Source of the DNA: Cellulomonadaceae bacterium
GTDB lineage: Bacteria; Actinomycetota; Actinomycetes; Actinomycetales; Cellulomonadaceae
Direction: 5' to 3'
DNA: 9,074 nucleotides
NCBI GenBank assembly: GCA_031282935.1
Contig: JAITCS010000059.1
Span: forward strand, 1-9,074
A program made the translations under genes and the position numbers. Below the pieces are notes generated by a model that was not told where the DNA came from, did not search any database, and saw only the letters and a list, made by a program, of their open reading frames with translations. Below are positions 1-5,815 of this stretch, piece after piece. The stretch's first letter is position 1, and the number at the start of each line of letters is the position of its first letter.

Positions 1-685
1 GCGCGATCTCCATCAAGCCCTCATACAATTCGGGGCGCTGCTGCTTCAAATGGCCCAGCAAAACGTCAGTGCGAGCCACGAAAATGCCCGCGTTCCAGCG
101 GTAATTGCCCTTGCGCACATACTGGGTAGCGGTTTTGGCATCCGGCTTCTCAGTGAAACCGACCGCGTGCAACACGGTGGAGGCCCCCGGCACGTCCAAC
201 GGCGCGCCGGACTCGATGTACCCAAAAGCCGTCGAAGGCCGCTGGGCGGCAATCCCGATGGTGGCCACGTAGCCCGCGTTCGCGGCCGCCACGGCCTCTT
301 TCACGGCCGCCCCGAACAGGTCTTGCCCGTGTACCACCTGATCGGCGGCGAACGAGCCGACCACCACGTCGCCGTGCCGCTGCTGCAGCACCGCCGCAGC
401 CAGCCCGATGGCGGCCATCGAGTTGCGCGGCACCGGCTCGGCTAAAAGGTCCTCTTTAGGGAAATCGGGCAGTTGCTCGTGGCAGGCGGCCACGTGCTTT
501 TGGCCAGTGACGATCACGATGCCCTCAGCCAACGGCGCCAACCGCGCCAGGGTGGCCTGGATCAGGGTGCGGCCCGAGCCGGTCAAGTCCAGCAGGAACT
601 TGGGCGCACCGGCGCGACTCAGCGGCCATAATCGGGTCCCAGCGCCCCCGGCTGGCACGATGGCGTAGAAATTCGGGATCGACAT
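1..685 (-). CDS. manC: Mannose-1-phosphate guanylyltransferase, 3' end outside window
   Basis: This enzyme makes GDP-mannose from GTP and mannose 1-phosphate in the cytoplasm, supplying mannose or its derivatives for envelope glycans. The 228 visible residues start MSIPNFYAIVPAGG. They show the nucleotidyltransferase signature AGGAGTRLWPLSR (residues 12-24) followed by PKFLLDL (28-34), AEPVPRN (82-88), an acidic position at D115 in GSFAADQ, FGYIE (154-158), FTEKP (177-181) and WNAGIF (197-202). These match the sugar-phosphate guanylyltransferase family. Family members of this type are usually about 350-370 residues, so roughly the C-terminal third lies beyond position 1. The ATG at 685 is the natural start: it sits directly in front of the conserved N-terminus and 6 nt after a -10 box, with no Shine-Dalgarno sequence. 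The gene is GC-rich compared with the hydrolase genes upstream. The exact sugar specificity is inferred from the motifs. Confidence 0.88.
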   Translation of the reverse strand, partial: MSIPNFYAIVPAGGAGTRLWPLSRAGAPKFLLDLTGSGRTLIQATLARLAPLAEGIVIVTGQKHVAACHEQLPDFPKEDLLAEPVPRNSMAAIGLAAAVLQQRHGDVVVGSFAADQVVHGQDLFGAAVKEAVAAANAGYVATIGIAAQRPSTAFGYIESGAPLDVPGASTVLHAVGFTEKPDAKTATQYVRKGNYRWNAGIFVARTDVLLGHLKQQRPELYEGLMEIA

Positions 686-697
686 GTTTTAAGTATA
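686..697 (-). promoter_or_regulatory. -10 box of a leaderless promoter for manC
   Basis: On the minus strand TATACT (697-692) is followed by TAAAAC and then the ATG of manC. A start point 6-7 nt after a -10 box would fall on or beside the A of the ATG, giving an mRNA without a 5' leader. There is no purine-rich ribosome binding site upstream, which fits leaderless translation, a common mode in Actinobacteria. No good -35 box is visible 16-18 nt upstream (the sequence there is near CAGGAA), so the promoter rests on the -10 alone. Confidence 0.6.
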
Positions 698-742
698 GTG
701 CTAAGTCCGTAATATTCCTGCGCTAACCGCGCCCGAGCACTG

Positions 743-760
743 GGTGTGGCGTGCCACACC
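743..760 (-). terminator. Inverted repeat GGTGTGGC-N2-GCCACACC, terminator or operator
   Basis: The two 8-bp arms are exact reverse complements separated by two bases. As RNA this would fold as a 7-bp stem with a 4-nt loop. It lies about 70 bp past the stop of the upstream hydrolase operon and about 58 bp before manC. No T-tract follows on the minus strand, so it is not a classic intrinsic terminator, although actinobacterial terminators often lack the tract. The near-perfect symmetry would also suit a dimeric DNA-binding regulator upstream of the manC promoter. The rest of the 686-829 gap shows no gene. Confidence 0.4.
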
Positions 761-829
761 GCGCCATCCGACCCGGAATTATGCGCCAGCCAGCCACGAG
801 ACCGCTAGCCGCCGAACGCGCCCGCCAAA

Positions 830-2185
830 TTACCCGCCAGCAGCGGCTTTGATGGGCGAGGTACGATTGCTGGCCACCAGCAGCGAGTTGAACCCTGGCC
901 GAGAGGCGAGCACCTTCACTGAGATTTGCTTGCCCAACATCTTCTGCGATGGGATGTAGTGGTCCTTAGTGGCGCCGTTGATCTTCTGACCGTCAGCGAA
1001 CCACTGGTAGGTGAAGTCGGTTGGCTCTGGCGTCCACTCGCCCGTGTTGACCTTGAGCTTCTCCCCCACGCGCAACACACCGACGATCTTGGGCTGCGCC
1101 GCGACATTGAATACGGTGCGGTCAATCAGCAGTGCCTGGGACTTCTTGCTCTGCAGTGGGAAGCCCGATTTGGCGCCCGTCACCTGCACCGAAATGCGTT
1201 TGCCCTGGTCCTCGGGGGCGGCCTGGTAGGTTTCTGACGTGGCGCCCTCGATGGGGAAGCCGTCGGCGAGCCACTGGTAGAACAGCGCGGTGGCGGGCAT
1301 CCAGGTGCCCGGGTGGGCGGTCAGGGTGCTGCCCACTGCGGCATCGCCCTCAACTTTGGCTGGGGAACCCTTGTAGTGCGGGTCACCAAACCAGAGGTTG
1401 AAGTAGTACGAGAAGTTTTTGTTTCCGTAAGAGGAACATTCATCCCCAAGGGCGCCGATGTTGGCGTTTAGCGCCGCGTCATTCGGCTGATATGGGGTGT
1501 AGTTGTAAAGGCCAGCGGTGGCTTGGTTCTTGATGGTAACCTCGCCCGTGCCGCACTCAGATTTCGGGTGGAACTTAATCTGAACGGTTTCGCCCACCCG
1601 ATAATTGAAGGAGCCCGCGTTTATCCGGTATTGCTGCAACCGCGAGGCCGCCGAATACACCTGATTCGCAAACCCGGAATACTGCGGCAAACAGCCCCCA
1701 TTCAACGAATCCGGGCAGCCGAAACCGAGAGCTCGCTCATATGTGCCAGCCGGTTTCCCCTTAGGCGCCGTGATCAGCCCCTGTTCCTTTTGCAAGGTGA
1801 CTAACAAAACCTGGGGGTTTATCCCGCACGCCTTTGCCGCCTTGTAAATGATGCCAGCGGCGCTATTGTTTTGCGAGCCGCCAAACTCTTTCTGGCAGAA
1901 ATCGTTAGGCGGTCGGGTGGAGGTGGTTTCGCGGTAATCCTTGAGGCAGATATTATTGCCCTCCGCAACGCAATTAGCGCCCTTCTCTTTGATGAAACTC
2001 TCGACCTCATCCTTGGTCATGGTTGAGGAGTTATACATCGAGAAATCGGAAATGATATTGCCCGCGTCAAAGAGCATTGCGCCATAAGCCGTGTTCGGTT
2101 GCGGCGCGGCGAAAAAGGCCCCCGCACCCAGCAGCGAACCGCAGGCGATACTAGAAATAACGTTCTTGGTGCGTACCTTGCTCAT
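830..2185 (-). CDS. Exported lysozyme-like cell-wall protein with two Ig-like repeats
   Basis: The product is a 451-residue secreted protein. It has a basic N-terminus and hydrophobic signal segment (about residues 1-35, likely cut after AYG). A cysteine-rich domain follows (about 40-268), opening FDAGNIISD and ending NFSYYFNLWFGDP. Two Ig-like repeats fill the C-terminus (about 273-352 and 358-440), each with YQW and ADG turns. The central domain carries LLVTLQKEQGLI, with E134 placed like the catalytic glutamate of lysozymes and lytic transglycosylases; a glycan-cleaving role is my inference. Eight cysteines in this domain match the domain in the upstream amidase, suggesting four disulfides. 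There is no LPXTG signal or C-terminal membrane anchor. The start at 2185 is chosen over an in-frame GTG at 2200 because it has a strong ribosome binding site. The gene sits 31 bp after the amidase gene and is probably cotranscribed. GC content rises sharply where the Ig-like part begins (near 1380). Confidence 0.85.
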   Translation of the reverse strand: MSKVRTKNVISSIACGSLLGAGAFFAAPQPNTAYGAMLFDAGNIISDFSMYNSSTMTKDEVESFIKEKGANCVAEGNNICLKDYRETTSTRPPNDFCQKEFGGSQNNSAAGIIYKAAKACGINPQVLLVTLQKEQGLITAPKGKPAGTYERALGFGCPDSLNGGCLPQYSGFANQVYSAASRLQQYRINAGSFNYRVGETVQIKFHPKSECGTGEVTIKNQATAGLYNYTPYQPNDAALNANIGALGDECSSYGNKNFSYYFNLWFGDPHYKGSPAKVEGDAAVGSTLTAHPGTWMPATALFYQWLADGFPIEGATSETYQAAPEDQGKRISVQVTGAKSGFPLQSKKSQALLIDRTVFNVAAQPKIVGVLRVGEKLKVNTGEWTPEPTDFTYQWFADGQKINGATKDHYIPSQKMLGKQISVKVLASRPGFNSLLVASNRTSPIKAAAGG

Positions 2186-2193
2186 ACCGCTTC

Positions 2194-2198
2194 CCTCC
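2194..2198 (-). promoter_or_regulatory. Ribosome binding site GGAGG that fixes the start at 2185
   Basis: GGAGG lies 8 nt before the ATG at 2185 on the minus strand. The alternative in-frame GTG at 2200 overlaps this site and has no binding site of its own, so the shorter protein (451 residues) is preferred. Confidence 0.8.
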
Positions 2199-2216
2199 AC
2201 CCGCTGCGCGCGAAAG

Positions 2217-5200
2217 TCACTTCACCACCTTTGTATCCGATGAAAGCACGTACTTGGGTAAGCCAGGCCGAGAAGCCGTCACTTTGACCTTAAGATCACG
2301 GCCTTTATCGCCCGGTTTGATCTTGTAAGTGGCGCCCTCCGCAACCACGTTGCCGCCCCTCATCCAGGTGAACTTGTAGTCGCTCGGCTGCGGCGTGACC
2401 CCGCTGACGCTGGCCTGCACCACTTCGCCCACCTTGAAGGCGCCCTTGATGGAGACCTTGCCGCCGTACATGCCGTTGGGTGGCACCGCCTTGGCGGGCG
2501 AAACCGCGACAGCGTCCCGATACCCGAGCGCCTTGGCGGTCACCTCGACGGTGATCTTGTGGTCGCCGTCCGCCTTGGTGATTTCGTAGGTTGGGATGGT
2601 GGCGCCGTTGATCGGCGCGCCGTCACGCAACCACTGGTAGGTCTTGGTTGTGGGCTTGGGGTCAAACCCGGCGGTGGTGGCGGTGAGCACAGCCCCGACC
2701 TTCGGCTGCCCGGTCAGGTTGGCTTTGCCTACCGTGGCGAACTTCTGCGGTTCCGGCACCACTACGTCAATAGATTTGAATTGCGCCTCTTTTGCCATAT
2801 TGGAAGTGAGCGTCACTTTTACGCGAACTCGCTTATTCCAGTCCGGCTGCCCTAATTCGTATGTTTGCCCGGTAGCGCCAGTGATCACTTTATCGTCACG
2901 GAACCACTGATAAGTGATGCCGCTCGGATAAGGTGTGAAGCCCTCCGGCTGTGCCGATAATGTCGCTCCGGAAACAACTTGGCCTGCGATATTGACAACG
3001 CCTGGAATGAATTCCGTCTTGTCCATATTCTTTGTCGCGGTTGCGGTTTGGGTGTTGCCGTCAGACCCGTATCCGGTCGCTGTCACCGATAACTGCTGCC
3101 CGGCATCCTCAACGCTCACCTGATACCATTGCGAATCGGCCCCGAATATCGGTTCGTTGTTGCGGAACCACTTGTACGTGTACCAAGTCGGTTCGGGCGA
3201 GAATTGGGTGGGATTTGCGAATAGTGTCGCGCCCGGCACACCACTTCCTTCGATAGTGACCGTGCCAGAGCCTTGATTCTCTATAACGGCCGGTTCTTCA
3301 TCAACCCGAGGGCTGCCGAACCACATATTGAAATAGCGGTGGAAATTGCGGTTGCCCGTTGATGAGCAGGAATCCCCGTTCGCGCTGCCTGCCAATAAAG
3401 CCGCCCGATTCGGCGTGAACGGCGTGTAATTGTAGAGGTTGGCCGTGGCCTGGTTCGCCATAAACACCGGCGCAGTGGTAGAGCAGCTTGGATGATACTT
3501 TACCTGATAGGTCTTGCCCGCTTTATACGGGAAACTATCTGGGCGCACCTTGTATTCCTGCAAGCGGGAAGCGGCAGCATAAAGTTGCTTTGAGAAACCA
3601 GCGAATTCTGGTTCGCAAACGGTGGGCTGTCCGGGGGCCGGATCAGGACACCGATAACCCAAAGCGCGATCATAAGTGGTGGCCGGTTTGCCTTGATCCG
3701 ATAGGATGAGCGACTGCTCCTTTTGCAAAGTCACCAACAAGACCTGCGGGTTTATGCCGCAAGAAGTAGCAGCCTTATATATGATGGTGCCCGCCGATTC
3801 GTTTTCCGCCCCATAATACGGCGAGGTGCAGTATTGGGTTTGCGGAATGGTTTGCGTGTTCTCCACATAATCTTTGAGACAGACATTTCCAGCCGTGGGC
3901 ACGCATTTAGCGCCCTGTTCCTGCACAAAGTTCCTAACCTGATCCTCAGTCATGGCGCTGGGGTTGAACATGATGGAATCCGAAATGATGTTCCCTGGCT
4001 CAAAGTCCATCGGGAAACCATATTTGTCGGAAGCTTTATCCCAGTTACCAGTTACGTCTAGTCCGTTGGACTTTTGCCAGGCCGCCACTTTCGCGGTGGT
4101 ATCTGGGCCATAGATGCCATCCGGGCTCGCGCCAACCAAAGCCTGAATAGATGAAACCGTGCGGGTGGTGCTGTTCTTTCCGGTTGGGATAACTGGCACT
4201 ATCGGAATATGGGTGTCAGGGTGACCTGAGAGCCTGTTCTCCACTTTAGTGCGCAACTTGGGCAATAACGCGTACAGCTTATTGCCTGGGCAGGTGGTGT
4301 AATCCGCATCGCGGTGCCCGTGAATGGCCGCAACCTCTTTCACGGGCTTATTGGTGGCCTTATTGCCCTTAGTCTTGAAAGTAGAATTGACGGGCACTTG
4401 ATGGATAGCGAATTTCCAGGCGATTACCGAAGCCGCCGCGTTCATCATTTCATCAGTTACTTCGCCCACGCCGTATTTGCTCTTGGGGCACTCCGAATTA
4501 TCTCCGTAACAACCCAAGAACGAAACACCGAAAGCCAGCTCATTAGTGGGCACCGAATGGGCGCCGCGTGAGGACTTGTCAATACCTCCAGCGCGCCCCT
4601 CATAAATGTTGCCAAACTTATCAACCACAAAGTTGTAGCCGATATCGCCCCACCCGTTAGATTTCGCGTGGTAAGTGTAAATGGCGCGCACCAAAGCTGG
4701 AGCTTCCGCTTTAGTGTAATCATTTCGGCCCGCGGTGTGGTGAACGGTAACCCCGTAAATTGCGGCTGATTTTGGTTTCCAGGTCATAAGGCGTTCGTCA
4801 GCCCCCCAAGCGGACCGCGAAATGATGGTAGGTTTCGGTGCGGAAAGTTTAGTTGCAAAGCCGCCCCAACTTGCTAAATTGCCAGCGCTACGCCCCGATG
4901 GGCCAGCCGCATTTAATGACGAACCAGACCGAGAAGCGCCATCACCGCGAACCTCCAAAACCACATTCGCATTATCCGCTGGCGTCACTTCGGCACTAAT
5001 AACGTTGAGTTGCGGATCTACCGGAGCACCATTCGGTGCGATTAACCGAACCTCAACCTGATCAATTCCGAGTGCCGTGTAAGGCGCCGTCGCGTCACGC
5101 ATTCCGGGGGTGTTATATGGGGCGTCCTCTATCTCAATTTCCACCCAAGCGGTCCAACCAAACGAATCGTGAGTGCGAAACTCTGCAACCGTGCCCTCAG

Positions 5201-5540
5201 TGGCAGTGCCAGCGATCCAGTTCACGCCTATAATAGAAAGGCCACTAATATCAGCATCGGCATGTAAAACGGTATCAGGGCCGGGTAAAATACCGGGCGG
5301 CAAAATGCCTGGTTTCGGCGAGGCAAAGGGGTCGGATTCGGTTAATTCAATGCTGGTAATTTCTGGGGTGATACCCGCAGCGGCGTCGCTATCGAGGGGA
5401 TCCTCAATTACGTCAACCGCTATCTTTTCGTTCGCGTTCGAGTCTATTGCGTACGCTGGCGCCCCGATAAGGCCAGACAAGCTAATTACCGCAGCGCCCA
5501 CCAGCAACTGGCGGCGCATGTTCTTGGGTTGGCTCTCCAT
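2217..5540 (-). CDS. Exported PGRP-type N-acetylmuramoyl-L-alanine amidase with lysozyme-like domain and Ig-like repeats
   Basis: This 1107-residue secreted hydrolase should cut the amide bond between muramic acid and the stem peptide. Domains in order: signal peptide (1-31, cut after AYA; the MRRQLL there is weakly Tat-like); a proline-rich stretch and beta-rich region (about 33-200) like that preceding PGRP domains in other actinobacterial amidases; the PGRP/Amidase_2 domain (about 236-438); a peptidoglycan-binding motif (about 463-508, with DGIYGPDT); a lysozyme-like domain (about 512-742); and four Ig-like repeats (about 758-838, 846-928, 935-1018, 1025-1107). Zinc and catalytic positions typical of active PGRPs are all present: H267 (VHHT), Y302 (GYNF), H409 (GHRD), T415 and C417 (TTCPG). 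The second catalytic-looking domain has E608 in TLQKEQSL. The protein ends with the last repeat and has no covalent anchor signal. The start at 5540 has GGAG 8 nt upstream and is followed directly by the signal peptide. An in-frame ATG at 5681 would bury the signal behind 47 residues. Confidence 0.93.
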   Translation of the reverse strand: MESQPKNMRRQLLVGAAVISLSGLIGAPAYAIDSNANEKIAVDVIEDPLDSDAAAGITPEITSIELTESDPFASPKPGILPPGILPGPDTVLHADADISGLSIIGVNWIAGTATEGTVAEFRTHDSFGWTAWVEIEIEDAPYNTPGMRDATAPYTALGIDQVEVRLIAPNGAPVDPQLNVISAEVTPADNANVVLEVRGDGASRSGSSLNAAGPSGRSAGNLASWGGFATKLSAPKPTIISRSAWGADERLMTWKPKSAAIYGVTVHHTAGRNDYTKAEAPALVRAIYTYHAKSNGWGDIGYNFVVDKFGNIYEGRAGGIDKSSRGAHSVPTNELAFGVSFLGCYGDNSECPKSKYGVGEVTDEMMNAAASVIAWKFAIHQVPVNSTFKTKGNKATNKPVKEVAAIHGHRDADYTTCPGNKLYALLPKLRTKVENRLSGHPDTHIPIVPVIPTGKNSTTRTVSSIQALVGASPDGIYGPDTTAKVAAWQKSNGLDVTGNWDKASDKYGFPMDFEPGNIISDSIMFNPSAMTEDQVRNFVQEQGAKCVPTAGNVCLKDYVENTQTIPQTQYCTSPYYGAENESAGTIIYKAATSCGINPQVLLVTLQKEQSLILSDQGKPATTYDRALGYRCPDPAPGQPTVCEPEFAGFSKQLYAAASRLQEYKVRPDSFPYKAGKTYQVKYHPSCSTTAPVFMANQATANLYNYTPFTPNRAALLAGSANGDSCSSTGNRNFHRYFNMWFGSPRVDEEPAVIENQGSGTVTIEGSGVPGATLFANPTQFSPEPTWYTYKWFRNNEPIFGADSQWYQVSVEDAGQQLSVTATGYGSDGNTQTATATKNMDKTEFIPGVVNIAGQVVSGATLSAQPEGFTPYPSGITYQWFRDDKVITGATGQTYELGQPDWNKRVRVKVTLTSNMAKEAQFKSIDVVVPEPQKFATVGKANLTGQPKVGAVLTATTAGFDPKPTTKTYQWLRDGAPINGATIPTYEITKADGDHKITVEVTAKALGYRDAVAVSPAKAVPPNGMYGGKVSIKGAFKVGEVVQASVSGVTPQPSDYKFTWMRGGNVVAEGATYKIKPGDKGRDLKVKVTASRPGLPKYVLSSDTKVVK

Positions 5541-5548
5541 TGCTGAAT

Positions 5549-5552
5549 CTCC
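5549..5552 (-). promoter_or_regulatory. Ribosome binding site GGAG for the amidase gene
   Basis: GGAG lies 8 nt before the ATG at 5540 on the minus strand. Together with the signal peptide that begins there, it supports 5540 rather than the upstream in-frame ATG at 5681. Confidence 0.7.
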
Positions 5553-5563
5553 ATTTTCGCGGG

Positions 5564-5586
5564 GCTTGCCTTGCGAGCTTGCCTTG
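5564..5586. repeat. Short direct repeat in the amidase leader
   Basis: The 10-mer GCTTGCCTTG (plus strand) occurs at 5564-5573 and again at 5577-5586, a 13-bp period, just upstream of the amidase ribosome binding site. It may be chance or a local slippage duplication. No function is evident. Confidence 0.45.
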
Positions 5587-5633
5587 TTAGCAACATTTTC
5601 CTCATTGAATACAGCACTTACGCTAAGCACAAA

Positions 5634-5651
5634 GTTGCAATTTATTGCGAC
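5634..5651. promoter_or_regulatory. Operator-like palindrome upstream of the amidase operon
   Basis: GTTGCAAT-TT-ATTGCGAC has arms that match at seven of eight positions around a 2-bp centre. It lies about 95 bp before the amidase start, in a 275-bp intergenic region (5541-5815) that otherwise shows no gene. It could be bound by a repressor or activator of the hydrolase operon. No convincing -35/-10 pair was found: TATTCA preceded by TTTGTG at 16 bp on the minus strand is only a weak candidate. Confidence 0.25.
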
Positions 5652-5797
5652 ATACCCGCCGAAACGCCACATTGTTATCATTTCTTTACTATTTTGGCGA
5701 TGATTCGGCTCACGTTTTGTGCTATTGCGTGCGGTTAGCGGTATTTGTCCGATTTACGCTTTGTCTGCTGCTTGGCGCATATCGCTGACGAGGCGGC

Positions 5798-5814
5798 GCC
5801 GGAATTCGCCCGGC
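5798..5814 (-). terminator. Weak hairpin after the DUF6541 gene
   Basis: GCCGG and CCGGC arms flank a 7-nt loop one base after the TAA stop of the membrane-protein gene. The stem is only 5 bp and no T-tract follows, so termination here is doubtful and the amidase operon could be partly read through from upstream. Confidence 0.2.
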
Positions 5815-5815
5815 A

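Noticed and set aside
50..445. Open plus-strand frame across manC
   Set aside because: It lies opposite well-conserved manC codons, and its product shows no recognisable motif.
2115..2150. Lipoprotein lipobox around the cysteine in the signal segment of the 451-residue protein
   Set aside because: The residues before the cysteine are SIA rather than a lipobox, and the cysteine lies within the hydrophobic core rather than at its end.
5541..5681. Longer amidase N-terminus from the ATG at 5681
   Set aside because: It would place 47 non-conserved residues before a clear signal peptide, and a good ribosome binding site serves 5540.
5173..5703. Plus-strand open frame of 176 codons opposite the amidase start
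   Set aside because: It overlaps the signal peptide and N-terminal region of the amidase antisense and shows no domain pattern.
5731..5740. GCGGTTAGCG also present in inverted orientation at 721-730
   Set aside because: A 10-bp match between two intergenic regions is close to what chance allows, and it has no symmetry of its own.
5541..5815. c-di-AMP (ydaO-type) riboswitch before the amidase, as found before some actinobacterial wall hydrolases
   Set aside because: None of the conserved ydaO sequence blocks can be found in the leader.
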